Under the pieces are notes generated by a model. That model had not been told where the DNA came from, made no database searches, and saw only the letters and a list, made by a program, of their open reading frames with translations. From Flavobacterium luminosum (GTDB taxonomy: Bacteria > Bacteroidota > Bacteroidia > Flavobacteriales > Flavobacteriaceae), in NCBI RefSeq assembly GCF_023635005.1, contig NZ_JAMLJM010000007.1, positions 62,001 through 126,000 of the forward strand: a stretch of DNA of 64,000 nt. The letters are read 5' to 3'. Numbering within the stretch: position 1 is the first letter of the stretch; every line of letters begins with the position of its first letter. Below are positions 34,979 to 44,819 of this stretch, piece by piece. Both the position numbers and the translations under genes were made by a program.

Positions 34979-37068
34979 TATTTTAGTAATTGATAAGCAA
35001 TAAAAGCAACCACATAAGCAAAGCCCGACATAAAAACGAGTTGAACTACAGGCCATTTCCAAGAATTCGTTTCTTTTTTGGTAATTGCCAAAGTACTAAT
35101 GCATTGCATTGCAAAAGCATAGAACAACAATAACGAAATTCCTGTTGCGGGATTAAATAATTTTTCCCCAGTCAAAGGATTGATTTCTTCCGATAATTTA
35201 TTTTTAATTGTTGCATCCTGATTTTCGGAATCTTCAATACTATAAATCGTAGCCAATGTTCCCACGAACACCTCACGAGCAGCAAAGGAAGACACAATGG
35301 CAATACCTATTTTCCAATCATATCCTAAAGGAGATATTACTGGCTCTATCGATTTTCCAATTCTACCTATATAGGAATTTTCCAATTTATAAGAGGCTAC
35401 TTTGGCATCAAAATGCTCATCTTTAGGCAACTGACTTGCCAAGATCTCTTCCGCTTTTTCAAATTTTTCTCCAGGACCATAAGACGCTAAAAACCACAAA
35501 ATAACCGATAAGGCCATGATTATCTTTCCTGCACCAAAAACAAATGATTTGGTTTTTTCAACCACATTAATGGCTACATTTTTAAACATTGGCATTTTAT
35601 AGTTAGGCATTTCAACTACAAAATAGGATTTAGAATCAATTTTAAGGGTTTTGTGCAATATCAAAGCGGAAATAAGTGCCATTAGAAAGCCTATAAGATA
35701 CATCGCCATAAGAGCAAAACCTTGCAAATTAAATACCCAGAAAATACGCTGATTAGGAATAATCAGAGCAATAATAATAGCATACACCGGTAATCTTGCG
35801 GAACAAGTAGTGAAAGGAGTTACTAAAATAGTTATCAGGCGTTCTTTCCAATTTTCTATATTACGGGTGGCCATAATAGCAGGAATAGCACAAGCAGTTC
35901 CGGACATTAAAGGCACGACACTTTTCCCGGATAAACCAAATTTTCGCATCGATTTATCCATTAAAAAAACAACGCGACTCATATAACCACTTTCTTCTAA
36001 AAGAGATATAAAAAGTGACAAAAAGGCAATTTGAGGAATAAAAATTACAATTCCCCCAATGCCAGGAATAATTCCTTGTACAATCAGATTAGTCAAGACA
36101 CCGGCAGGCAATATTCCTTCTACCAACGACGCTAACGAAACAAAAGCATTATCAATAAAGTCCATTGGAACGCTTGCCCAATCGAAAATGGCTTGAAAAA
36201 TCAACATCAAGATAAAGAAAAAGATCACGTAACCCCAGACTTTATGCATTAAGATTCGATCGAACTTACTTCTGATATCTTTTGCCGAGTTAATATCGAT
36301 AGTTTGTCCTACTTTCAGGACATCATTAATAAATTGGTATCTTTTGATCGTTTCCTTGTGTTGCAATCTTTTTAACTGATCTTTCGATCTGGTAAAAGAA
36401 CTGGGCAACTCTTTACGGTCTAAATTGACAAAATTGACATCTTGTGTAATTACCAACCATAATTTGTATAACGATTGCGTTGGGAACGCTTTACGTAAAT
36501 TATTAAAATATTCTACATCAATCTCCGAAGCATTCAAACAAGGCTCGGTAGGTAAACTCCTGAAATTAACAATCAAGTTTTTTAGTTCTTCAATTCCCTC
36601 TCCTTTTCTAGAACTTACCAAAGCAATTTTGGTTTTAAGCATTTTTTCCAAATAAGGAATGTCAAGCGAAATGCCTTTATAGGACATTCTATCGGCCATA
36701 TTAATCACTAAAATGGTAGGAATTTCAAGATCTTTAATCTGAGTGAAGAGGAGTAAATTACGTTTTAAATTCTCTACATCAGTAACCACAATAGCTACAT
36801 CTGGATAATCTTTATCGTTTTTATTAAGAAGTAACTCAATAACCACATTTTCGTCTAGCGAACTGGCATTCAAACTATAAGTGCCCGGTAAATCTAAAAT
36901 TGTAGCTTTAAGATTCGATGCTAATTTGCAAACACCCGTCTTTTTTTCTACTGTAATCCCGGGATAATTGCCCACTTGTTGATTTAACCCTGTTAACTGG
37001 TTGAATACGGAAGTTTTCCCAACATTAGGATTCCCGATTAATGCAATGTTAATATTCCCTACTTTCAT
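34978..37068 (-). CDS. feoB: Ferrous iron transport protein B
   Basis: FeoB imports Fe2+ across the inner membrane. The 696-aa protein has an N-terminal G domain (about 1-170) with G1 GNPNVGKTS, G3 DLPGTYS and G4 NMAD. A helical GDI-like linker follows, then the membrane part with two gate repeats; GTACAIPA near 395 carries the conserved Cys. It overlaps feoA by 4 bp (ATGA) upstream and a tiny Cys-rich gene by 1 bp downstream. Confidence 0.96.
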   Translation of the reverse strand: MKVGNINIALIGNPNVGKTSVFNQLTGLNQQVGNYPGITVEKKTGVCKLASNLKATILDLPGTYSLNASSLDENVVIELLLNKNDKDYPDVAIVVTDVENLKRNLLLFTQIKDLEIPTILVINMADRMSYKGISLDIPYLEKMLKTKIALVSSRKGEGIEELKNLIVNFRSLPTEPCLNASEIDVEYFNNLRKAFPTQSLYKLWLVITQDVNFVNLDRKELPSSFTRSKDQLKRLQHKETIKRYQFINDVLKVGQTIDINSAKDIRSKFDRILMHKVWGYVIFFFILMLIFQAIFDWASVPMDFIDNAFVSLASLVEGILPAGVLTNLIVQGIIPGIGGIVIFIPQIAFLSLFISLLEESGYMSRVVFLMDKSMRKFGLSGKSVVPLMSGTACAIPAIMATRNIENWKERLITILVTPFTTCSARLPVYAIIIALIIPNQRIFWVFNLQGFALMAMYLIGFLMALISALILHKTLKIDSKSYFVVEMPNYKMPMFKNVAINVVEKTKSFVFGAGKIIMALSVILWFLASYGPGEKFEKAEEILASQLPKDEHFDAKVASYKLENSYIGRIGKSIEPVISPLGYDWKIGIAIVSSFAAREVFVGTLATIYSIEDSENQDATIKNKLSEEINPLTGEKLFNPATGISLLLFYAFAMQCISTLAITKKETNSWKWPVVQLVFMSGFAYVVAFIAYQLLK

Positions 37069-37307
37069 AATTTTTCTTCATTGGGAATTTCTACCATAAT
37101 AGCCAAAGCTGTTTCCAATCTAATGGCTAAATGCGAATCATTAACATTTAAGTACAAAGGGTCTCCAAAAGGAGCTACCTGCAGTAATTGCACTTCGTTT
37201 CCAGGCAAACAACCCATTTCGAGTAGTTTTAGAGGAACCAAATCAATATCGAAATCCTGAATGATTCCTTTTTGACCAATTTGTAGTTGAGCTAAATTAA
37301 TTTCCAC
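37065..37307 (-). CDS. feoA: Ferrous iron transport protein A
   Basis: FeoA is a small SH3-like cytosolic partner of FeoB. The 80-aa protein shows the family pattern LLEMGCLPGNEVQLLQVAPFGDPLYL. It overlaps feoB by 4 bp. It is the first gene of a short feoA-feoB-(Cys-rich) operon with a good promoter upstream. Confidence 0.93.
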   Translation of the reverse strand: MEINLAQLQIGQKGIIQDFDIDLVPLKLLEMGCLPGNEVQLLQVAPFGDPLYLNVNDSHLAIRLETALAIMVEIPNEEKL

Positions 37308-37330
37308 TTATTTAGATTGAATTAAGATTA

Positions 37331-37338
37331 CAAAGTTA
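37331..37338 (-). promoter_or_regulatory. Promoter -7 element of the feo operon
   Basis: The minus strand reads TAACTTTG, a full TAnnTTTG match, 23 bp before the feoA start codon. An AT-rich, partly symmetric stretch (TTTAGAATGAATTTTAA) lies just upstream and might bind a Fur- or DtxR-type regulator, but its symmetry is weak. Confidence 0.45.
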
Positions 37339-37385
37339 CTAATTAAAATTCATTCTAAATATGATAAAAATCAAGAGATTCGAAT

Positions 37386-38054
37386 TTATTCTTTTTCTAA
37401 CAATAAATTAATGTCCTCCAATAATTTTTCAACCTCTTCTCTTTTAGTGCCGTCATAGAAACCTCGAACGCGTTTTTTTTGATCTACCAATACGAAATTT
37501 TCGGTATGCACCATATCGTATAGCTCTTCGGGTTTTCCAGTCTTAACAGCCAAATAAGATTTTCGTGCTATGTAGTAAATATCTTTTTTGTCTCCAGTCA
37601 CTAGATTCCACTTCGCATCAATCACTCCCTTTTTTTGTGCATATGCCTTTAGTACAGGTACACTATCAATGTCAGGCGTTACTGAATGGGACAAAAGCAT
37701 TACTTTAGGATTGTTTTTTATTTGTTCTTGTAACCAAACCATATTATCGGTCATTAGTGGACAAATAGTAGGACACGTAGTGAAGAAAAAATCGGCTACA
37801 TAAACTTTTCCTTCGTAATCCTTCGAAGTAATTGTTTTTCCATTTTGATTGGTGAAAGCAAAATCGGGGATATAATGATGGTTGGCGATATGCTGAACTG
37901 TAGTATCGACTAACTCCGGATTCACCATTGAAGGTGTATAAATCGGTAAAGTTTTTTTAGGTTTTAAAGCAAAATAAAACAAGGTAATACAAGCCACCGA
38001 AATTACAGTTATAGTTACAATAAAAAGTCGGTATTTTTTGAAGAGAGCCATCAT
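37386..38054 (-). CDS. SCO family protein (copper chaperone for cytochrome oxidase)
   Basis: SCO proteins deliver copper to the CuA site of cytochrome c oxidase or act as thiol reductants. The 222-aa protein has an N-terminal membrane anchor (about 11-29), a thioredoxin-like fold, the copper-binding pair CPTIC (CxxxC, near 95) and a conserved His in YDMVHTENF near 185. It should face the periplasm. It is upstream of feoA on the same strand, but a promoter separates them. Confidence 0.93.
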   Translation of the reverse strand: MMALFKKYRLFIVTITVISVACITLFYFALKPKKTLPIYTPSMVNPELVDTTVQHIANHHYIPDFAFTNQNGKTITSKDYEGKVYVADFFFTTCPTICPLMTDNMVWLQEQIKNNPKVMLLSHSVTPDIDSVPVLKAYAQKKGVIDAKWNLVTGDKKDIYYIARKSYLAVKTGKPEELYDMVHTENFVLVDQKKRVRGFYDGTKREEVEKLLEDINLLLEKE

Positions 38055-38241
38055 CTTGAAAAGTTTCGGTAAAATTACTACATATAATTAAATCCTGAAA
38101 AAAGAAAAAAAGGATTGTGAAAACATTAAGTATTCAACTAAAGAAAAAAACCTTCACTCACAAATTTTAGATTCTTTAAAGGATATATTTTTACAACTCT
38201 AAACACAATGTTAAATAAGTGTAAAGCATTAGATAAATAAT

Positions 38242-38249
38242 TATTTTTG
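38242..38249 (+). promoter_or_regulatory. Promoter -7 element of the M13 peptidase gene
   Basis: TATTTTTG matches TAnnTTTG and lies 66 bp before the ATG at 38316. It covers the GTG-like start at 38247, which supports the shorter protein. Confidence 0.4.
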
Positions 38250-38315
38250 GTTTCTATTGTAACGGACACGTTAAAATATCAACTAATTCTTACTGTAACC
38301 ATCAAAAATGTAAAA

Positions 38316-40352
38316 ATGAAAAAAGTAACTCTAAGTGTCTTAACTCTGCTAAGCTTATCCGCGATGCAAAGTTACGCACAACAAAACCCGGGAATCAACC
38401 TGAATTACATGGATAAATCCGTTAAACCAGGTGATGATTTTTTCCGTTTTGTAAACGGTACTTGGTATGACAAAACCGATATTCCAGCCGACAAAACCCG
38501 CTGGGGAAGTTTCGACGAATTACGTCAAAATACTGACAAAGATGCTTTGGCTATCTTGAAAGAAGCAGCTTCTAAAAAATTAGATCCTACTTCTGATCAA
38601 GCAAAAGCAGTCAATGTATACAAAACGTATATGGATACCATTGCTCGAAACAAAAAAGGAATCGCTCCTTTAAAACCTTATCTAGCAAAGATCAAAGCAA
38701 TAAAAAATATTGAAGATCTAAACAAATTAATCACTGAGATGACACCAGAAGGTGGTTTAGGTTTTTACAGTGCTGGAATTGGACCTGATGCCAAAAACTC
38801 GAACCGCAACGTGGTTTATATTGGCTTAGGAAGTTTAGGATTACCTGATAGAGATTATTATGTTTCTGAAGATAAAGACTCTAAAGAAAAACGTGAAAAA
38901 TATGTAGCTCACGTTGCAAGAATGCTTCAGTTTTTAGGTGAAAAACCTGCCGACGCACAAAAAAGTGCTGAAAAAGTATTAGCGCTTGAAATTGAAATGG
39001 CTCGTCCTCGTTTAGACCGTGTGGAGCGTCGTGACCGAAGAAAAACCTATAACCCAATGACAGTAGCTGATTTGCAAAAATTGACTCCGTCTGTGAAATG
39101 GGATAGTTATTTAGAAAACATTGGAATCGGAAAAATCGATTCTCTAATTGTTTCTCAACCAAAATACATGACTGCTTTAGAAGATATTTTTAAAGCGAAC
39201 AAATTAGAAGATTGGAAAGCTTACATGCGTTGGACGCTAATCAACAAATCGACAGGTGTTTTAACTAGTGAAATTGAAACGGCAAACTGGGAATTTTACA
39301 GCAAAACGTTACAAGGTGCTTTAAAACAACGTCCACGTGAGGAAAGAGCTTTACAAGTGGTTAACGGAACTGTGGGAGAAGCTCTAGGAAAATTATATGT
39401 AGAGAAAAAATTCCCTGCAGAAGCGAAAGAAAAAGCGAAAGCAATGATTGACAACGTGTTCTTGGCTTTCGAAAACCGTATTAACAATTTGCCATGGATG
39501 ACTCCTGCTACACGAAAAGGAGCGATTGAAAAATTAAGAAAATCTACCGTAAAAATTGGTTATCCAGACAAATGGAAAGATTATTCTAAATTAGCGATTG
39601 TTGCACCAGAACAAGGTGGTAACTACTACGATAACATGAAAAATGTTGCTCGTTGGGGATTTGCTGAAAATATTGCCGACTTGAAAAAACCAGTTGACAA
39701 AACTCGTTGGGGAATGTCTCCACAAACGGTAAATGCTTACTACAATCCATCTTACAATGAGATTGTTTTCCCTGCGGCTATCTTACAACCTCCATTCTAC
39801 GATTATAAAGCAGATGAAGCTGTAAATTACGGTGGAATTGGAGCGGTAATTGGACATGAAATTTCTCATGGTTTCGACGATTCTGGTTCACGATACAATG
39901 CTGATGGTAATTTAGTAAACTGGTGGACTGAAGACGATTTAAAACAATTTACTGGTTTAGGTGGATCCTTAGCAGCTCAATATTCTGCACTAGAACCACT
40001 TCCTGGTACTTTTGTTGATGGTAAATTTACTTTAGGTGAAAATATTGGTGACTTAGGAGGTGTAAACGCTGCATACGATGGTTTACAGATATTCTTGAAA
40101 AAGAATGGAAGACCTGCAAATATCGATGGATTTACACCTGAGCAACGTTTCTTTATTTCTTGGGCTACTATCTGGAGATCGAAAATGAGAGACGAGGCTA
40201 TTAAAAACCAAGTAAAAACAGATCCTCACTCTCCTGGAATGTATCGTGCTTATGTACCATTACAAAACGTAGATGCTTTCTATGAAGCCTTTGGTATCAC
40301 AGAAGGAGATAAATTATATGTAAAACCAGAAGAAAGAGTAAAAATCTGGTAA
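38316..40352 (+). CDS. M13 family metallopeptidase (PepO/neprilysin-like)
   Basis: The 678-aa protein starts with a clear signal peptide (MKKVTLSVLTLL ... SYAQQ), which decides the start; an in-frame codon 69 bp upstream would bury it. It has the M13 N-terminal domain (LNYMDKSVKPGDDFFRFVNG), the zinc motif HEISH in GHEISHGFDD near 530, the third ligand in GENIGDLGG near 592, and the C-terminal VKPEERVKIW ending (usual form CxxW without the Cys). It probably cleaves short peptides in the periplasm. Confidence 0.93.
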   Translation: MKKVTLSVLTLLSLSAMQSYAQQNPGINLNYMDKSVKPGDDFFRFVNGTWYDKTDIPADKTRWGSFDELRQNTDKDALAILKEAASKKLDPTSDQAKAVNVYKTYMDTIARNKKGIAPLKPYLAKIKAIKNIEDLNKLITEMTPEGGLGFYSAGIGPDAKNSNRNVVYIGLGSLGLPDRDYYVSEDKDSKEKREKYVAHVARMLQFLGEKPADAQKSAEKVLALEIEMARPRLDRVERRDRRKTYNPMTVADLQKLTPSVKWDSYLENIGIGKIDSLIVSQPKYMTALEDIFKANKLEDWKAYMRWTLINKSTGVLTSEIETANWEFYSKTLQGALKQRPREERALQVVNGTVGEALGKLYVEKKFPAEAKEKAKAMIDNVFLAFENRINNLPWMTPATRKGAIEKLRKSTVKIGYPDKWKDYSKLAIVAPEQGGNYYDNMKNVARWGFAENIADLKKPVDKTRWGMSPQTVNAYYNPSYNEIVFPAAILQPPFYDYKADEAVNYGGIGAVIGHEISHGFDDSGSRYNADGNLVNWWTEDDLKQFTGLGGSLAAQYSALEPLPGTFVDGKFTLGENIGDLGGVNAAYDGLQIFLKKNGRPANIDGFTPEQRFFISWATIWRSKMRDEAIKNQVKTDPHSPGMYRAYVPLQNVDAFYEAFGITEGDKLYVKPEERVKIW

Positions 40353-40374
40353 TTTACACTTAAATAAATAATAA

Positions 40375-40399
40375 AAAAGAGAGCTAAACGCTCTCTTTT
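40375..40399. terminator. Bidirectional terminator between M13 peptidase and EamA genes
   Basis: A 10-bp stem (40375-40384 with 40390-40399, core AGAGAGC/GCTCTCT) has A and T tails. It overlaps the stop codon of the convergent EamA gene. Confidence 0.85.
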
Positions 40400-41319
40400 T
40401 TATTGGTTTTTCTTAAAGAATAATTAATCAAATAAATACCGAAAATTACCAATCCTACTCCAGTGACAATGGCAATGGTTAATGTTTCATCAAACAGAAA
40501 ACTACCTAAAATAACCGCTACAATCGGATTTATATACGCATAAACACTACTCAATTCTGTTGGTAATCGCTGTAAAGCATAAATAAAGGCAATAAAAGTG
40601 GTTACAGAGCCGAAAAACACTAAATAAGCAATAGACCACCATGCTTCGGCAGGAATGGTTTGTATTGGTACAGAAGTTCCAGTAGCTCCAGTATAGGCAA
40701 AAAGTAAAATACAAGAAATCAACATTTGCAATCCTAAACTAAAATAGGGATTAAAACTCGCTGCTTTCTTTTTGGTGTATAAGCTTCCTAGAGCCCAAGT
40801 GAATGTAGCAATTACTGATAAAATGATACCAAACTGAAAATCGGGACGTAACAAATCTGATAAATAATCAGAAAATACCACGCAAACACCTCCAAAACTT
40901 ACTAGCAAGCCTATTAATGCCAATTTTGCTAACTTTTCTCCATTGAAAAGGCTAATAATAACAATCCAAAGAGGAAAAATAGCTCCAATGATGGCTCCTA
41001 ACCCACTGGAAATATACTTAACACCCCAAGTACTTAATCCGTTACTTAGCACAAAATTGAGGATACTTAGAACAAAAATTGCTTTCCACTGCTTTTTTTT
41101 AGGCCATGGCTCCTTCTTCCAAACAAAGTACAACACATACAACCCTCCTCCAATAAACTGTCTAATGGCGGCCAACTGCAATGCCGGCATATGTCGAACT
41201 CCTTCCTTGGAAGCCAACCAAGTTGTACCCCAAAAGAAACTCACCCAAAATAAAGCCAACATAGGCAATCCCACAGCTGTTGCTTTTTGTGAAATTGCGT
41301 TTTTTGCTTTGTTTAACAT
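40384..41319 (-). CDS. EamA family drug/metabolite transporter
   Basis: The 311-aa protein has ten predicted membrane helices in two EamA repeats, with the typical FFWGTTWLASKEG at the first helix and AYINPIVAVILGSFLFDE near 270. It exports or takes up a small metabolite not identifiable from sequence. It starts on the last base of the SDR gene stop and is the last gene of a four-gene minus-strand operon. Confidence 0.88.
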   Translation of the reverse strand: MLNKAKNAISQKATAVGLPMLALFWVSFFWGTTWLASKEGVRHMPALQLAAIRQFIGGGLYVLYFVWKKEPWPKKKQWKAIFVLSILNFVLSNGLSTWGVKYISSGLGAIIGAIFPLWIVIISLFNGEKLAKLALIGLLVSFGGVCVVFSDYLSDLLRPDFQFGIILSVIATFTWALGSLYTKKKAASFNPYFSLGLQMLISCILLFAYTGATGTSVPIQTIPAEAWWSIAYLVFFGSVTTFIAFIYALQRLPTELSSVYAYINPIVAVILGSFLFDETLTIAIVTGVGLVIFGIYLINYSLRKTNKKESV

Positions 41320-42128
41320 TAATACAAATCAAGATTAAATGAATAATTCAGTACTTTTTCTAATTTTTCAGAGATAATAACTTTACCTTTTGAGGTATCC
41401 TTCTCAGAAGAAAACTGAGGCAAAGGCAATCCTAACTCTTTTGCTTTTGAGGTATAATATTCTTCTCTAGAAGGATGAAAAGGAGCTGCCACATTAAAGA
41501 TGCCCTCATCCCAAATTTCCTTCTCAAGAATCGTTTGAATAATGTTAATACAATCCTCAAAATGAATTAAATTCACCGGTGCTGATGGATTTTCCAAATG
41601 ATTTCTTCCGGCCAAATATTTTACAGGATGCCTGTCTTTTCCAATTAATCCGGCCAATCGTAGAATTGTAGTCTTGAATTGCTTATTTTGTAACAACAGT
41701 TGTTCTATCTGAACTAATTGTTTCCCGCTTTCTGTTTCGGGAATCGGGAGAGTAGCTTCGGTCACTAAACTATCACTTTCCCCATAGGTTGATGTAGAAC
41801 TGATAAATAAAATCTTTTCTATACTTGAACTTTCAATGAAAGGAATTAAATTTCGAATTTTTGCAACAAAGTTCTCACTGTTATCTCCTCTTAATTTTGG
41901 AGGAACAGCAATAATTAAAAGGGTAGAATTCTGTAAAAATTCAGCAAAAGGCCCCTCTACCTGATCTTCTTTTAAATGGATAATATAAGGTATAATGTGC
42001 GCTTTCTCTAAAACTTCTTTTTTGTCCAATGAAGTAGTAGAACCCTTTACAATGATTCCTTTTTCTGCAAGACTGGCACCTAGAGGTAACCCCAACCAAC
42101 CGCAACCTAAAATACTAATTTGTTTCAT
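41319..42128 (-). CDS. NAD(P)-dependent SDR-type epimerase-like protein (YeeZ-like)
   Basis: The 269-aa protein has an N-terminal Rossmann fold with GCGWLGLPLG, a variant of GxxGxxG, and an extended SDR layout with ISSTSTYG near 110, which carries the active-site Ser-Thr-Tyr. The usual YxxxK Lys is not clear (KQLVQIEQLL follows). The fold resembles E. coli YeeZ. The substrate is unknown. It overlaps the M28 gene by 14 bp and the EamA gene by 1 bp. Confidence 0.75.
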   Translation of the reverse strand: MKQISILGCGWLGLPLGASLAEKGIIVKGSTTSLDKKEVLEKAHIIPYIIHLKEDQVEGPFAEFLQNSTLLIIAVPPKLRGDNSENFVAKIRNLIPFIESSSIEKILFISSTSTYGESDSLVTEATLPIPETESGKQLVQIEQLLLQNKQFKTTILRLAGLIGKDRHPVKYLAGRNHLENPSAPVNLIHFEDCINIIQTILEKEIWDEGIFNVAAPFHPSREEYYTSKAKELGLPLPQFSSEKDTSKGKVIISEKLEKVLNYSFNLDLY

Positions 42129-44466
42129 TTAAAGCTGTTACTGTCTGATTCATTATTTCCTTTTTGGGACTGGCTTTAATTTTTTGTTCTAAAACAATGG
42201 CATCATTCAAAACAAAAGGTTTTGGCATCATCCAATCCCTTCTTTTGGCAATGCTAAAGAGAGGATTTTCCAACAAATCGAAAGAACTTTCTTTGAGATC
42301 AAGGTCTAATTTCTGATTTGCAGGAATTGAAAACTCTATCGTCAAAGGTACGTTGTTTTTCACATAGTAGGTTAGCACTTTTTGACTGTCTTTAGAAGAA
42401 ATATTGCTTTTAAAAGCGACTTCTTTTACTCCATTGGCTATCAAATCTTGAGGTGTGGTCTTATTGAAAAATACATTGTATCGATTCACTTTTCTATTGG
42501 GAGTGATACTGATTTTTAAATGTCGGTTACCCGAAACCACCGAATCTTTTACGAAATCTATCGTAGGTTTCTGAATATTTTTTAGAGGTGCTTGTGCCAT
42601 ATAACTGAATCCCGAGTTGTATTTGCTATACATCTTAATCTTATTTAAACTCTCGGCAGATTCAGGTTTTTCACCCAAATAGCCTTTTGTCCATTCGTCT
42701 AAATTAATATCGTATGTTGCCCAATACGCTTTATTTTCATCTGCCTTATAAACATACAATAAACTGTTGGGTTTGGCTTTTCCCGGCTGGAATTCTGAAC
42801 TTTGATGTGCTTTATAAACAAAGGCCAAGGCTAAGACAAAAAATAATGTTCCCCAGGCTCTTTTCTTAGGAAAGAATCCGAAAACTGGTAATAACAAACC
42901 AAAAATCAAAACCGTGAGTATAGCACTTCCTGAAAGGATTTTTAAACCTAGACCAATAGGAAACATCTGTACAAAAGGAACCAAAATAAATAGACTCGGC
43001 AAAGTCAAAATGAGATTGAGTATCGCATTAGATTTTTGTGTGATTACATGATAGCCTAACATAATAACACTCGATAAAACGGGAATAATAAAAAATCCAG
43101 CTCCCTTCAATTTAAATGCGATGAATAGATTAATAATCAACCAAAGAATTAATGGTGCTGCTAGTTGATTGTATTCATTAGGCTTTGAATTTTTACTGTG
43201 ATAAAACCAAAAACAAATGGCTAAGGTTATACAGACAAAAGCATAAATATAATCGTGACCATTATAGGTGAATCCATGCAACATATCATTGTATTGTGGA
43301 TATATTTTTTGAAGAAGTTTCCAGCCCAAAAAAGTCACGAGACCAGAAACCAACATTGCTCCTAGGAACGGAAGAAACCCTTTTAGAATTTCTGCTGGCT
43401 GTAAGACCATTTTCCCAACTCCTATAAACAAGAAAAAAACAAATAGTACCGTAACCAAAATCAACATAGGGAAAACCCACGAGAACGGATAATTGATAAA
43501 CATATACGGAATATTGAAATATACTTTGTCTTCGGTTGAGTTTAAATTAGTCAAATCGGCATTTGCGAAATGTTTCAATAACGGAAACAAATTAGTTCCT
43601 TGGTGTGCTAGAGAATTTCTATCCAAATTTTCATAATTATCTTGTTGTGTATGATAATTAAAATGGTTGTCGATAAAAGCAAAATTAAATCCCTGAATTT
43701 TATTTTGTTCTCTAAATACGGTCAAATCGGTATCATTCGGCAACATTTTATAAATGCTATACATTAACGAATTTGACACCGGATGAGTCAATTTTCCAGC
43801 GGTAAAGGCATCAACCATTTTGGCGTTGCCTTGATTGGTTTCCATTAACATATAAGCAGGTCCTGAAGTACCACGAGCTTCAAAATTCAAGACTAATCCT
43901 ACCTCTTTAGCCCACTTGTGTTGCGTTGCAAAAAGAGCCGCTCCGTTAAGTCCAATTTCTTCCGAATCTGTAAAAAGAATAATAAGGTCATTTTTTGGTT
44001 GTTGTTTTTGCGCCTGAAAAGCCCTTACGCTTTCCAAAATTGCAGCAATACCACTAGCATCATCGCTTCCTCCTAACGATTTAGAATGCGGAGCACTATC
44101 GTAATGCGACAACAATACCAAAGCTTTTGTATTTTCAGTCCCTTTGATTCGAGCCATGACATTTTTAGCCTTTACCAATGTTCCGCCATCTGACAGAATA
44201 AAACCTTCTTGGATTTCAGGCTGAAGACCTAAATTTTTTAATTCCCCTAATAAATAGTTTACTACGGTTTCGTGGTTAGACGAACTTACATAATGCGGTT
44301 CTTGCGCGATAACTTTTACTTTTTCTAAAGCTCTTTTAGTTGAAAATTCGGTAATTGGAACCTCCTCTTCTGGATCAAACTTGGGAGTGAATGAATAAAA
44401 AACCAGAAATATTGTAACAATAATAAACAATACCGAAGAAACGGCCGTGGCATTTGATTTTTGCAT
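42115..44466 (-). CDS. M28 family peptidase with membrane domain
   Basis: The 783-aa protein has a first membrane helix (about 10-28), an M28 aminopeptidase domain (about 45-300) with the zinc ligands in LLSHYDSAP, GGSDDASG and LFTDSEEIG, then about eight membrane helices (330-560) and a C-terminal soluble domain. The layout resembles the eukaryotic Fxna/ERMP1 type. The peptidase part should face the periplasm. The substrate is unknown. It follows the zinc-ribbon gene by 2 bp and overlaps the SDR gene. Confidence 0.9.
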   Translation of the reverse strand: MQKSNATAVSSVLFIIVTIFLVFYSFTPKFDPEEEVPITEFSTKRALEKVKVIAQEPHYVSSSNHETVVNYLLGELKNLGLQPEIQEGFILSDGGTLVKAKNVMARIKGTENTKALVLLSHYDSAPHSKSLGGSDDASGIAAILESVRAFQAQKQQPKNDLIILFTDSEEIGLNGAALFATQHKWAKEVGLVLNFEARGTSGPAYMLMETNQGNAKMVDAFTAGKLTHPVSNSLMYSIYKMLPNDTDLTVFREQNKIQGFNFAFIDNHFNYHTQQDNYENLDRNSLAHQGTNLFPLLKHFANADLTNLNSTEDKVYFNIPYMFINYPFSWVFPMLILVTVLFVFFLFIGVGKMVLQPAEILKGFLPFLGAMLVSGLVTFLGWKLLQKIYPQYNDMLHGFTYNGHDYIYAFVCITLAICFWFYHSKNSKPNEYNQLAAPLILWLIINLFIAFKLKGAGFFIIPVLSSVIMLGYHVITQKSNAILNLILTLPSLFILVPFVQMFPIGLGLKILSGSAILTVLIFGLLLPVFGFFPKKRAWGTLFFVLALAFVYKAHQSSEFQPGKAKPNSLLYVYKADENKAYWATYDINLDEWTKGYLGEKPESAESLNKIKMYSKYNSGFSYMAQAPLKNIQKPTIDFVKDSVVSGNRHLKISITPNRKVNRYNVFFNKTTPQDLIANGVKEVAFKSNISSKDSQKVLTYYVKNNVPLTIEFSIPANQKLDLDLKESSFDLLENPLFSIAKRRDWMMPKPFVLNDAIVLEQKIKASPKKEIMNQTVTALNETN

Positions 44467-44468
44467 AA

Positions 44469-44819
44469 TTAATTGTCTTTTTTAACCAACACAAAACCCT
44501 CGTTTTCAATGGCCATGTACCCTTGATTGTAGAGAAAGTAATAGATGTTGCCTGTTTTAGTGGTATAAATTGAGGTAATATATTCGAAATCAAAACCTTT
44601 ACTTAATAGTTTGGTTTTGGTGGTTTTCGATTTCCCATCGGGGTTTAATTCATTTAGAATACGATAGTTTTTGCGCAATTTATTATTGATGTTTCGCATT
44701 AAATTGTTACTATCTTTATTCATCTTATTGTTATAGGTATTACGACATCCATCTCCACAGAATTTCTTATCTTCTCTACCCAAAATTTTTTCACCGCATT
44801 CTAAACAATGTTTCATCAC
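44469..44819 (-). CDS. Small zinc-ribbon-like protein
   Basis: The 116-aa protein starts MKHCLECGEKILGREDKKFCGDGCRNTY; the CxxC ... CxxxC pattern looks like a zinc ribbon (DUF2116-like). The rest is basic and polar with no signal peptide. I do not recognise a named family. It is the first gene of a minus-strand operon (M28 peptidase, SDR, EamA transporter) and stops 2 bp before the next start. The function is unknown. Confidence 0.75.
   Translation of the reverse strand: MMKHCLECGEKILGREDKKFCGDGCRNTYNNKMNKDSNNLMRNINNKLRKNYRILNELNPDGKSKTTKTKLLSKGFDFEYITSIYTTKTGNIYYFLYNQGYMAIENEGFVLVKKDN

Noticed and set aside
37339..37365. Fur box upstream of feoA
   Set aside because: The possible palindrome matches at only about 5 of 8 positions, too weak for a feature.
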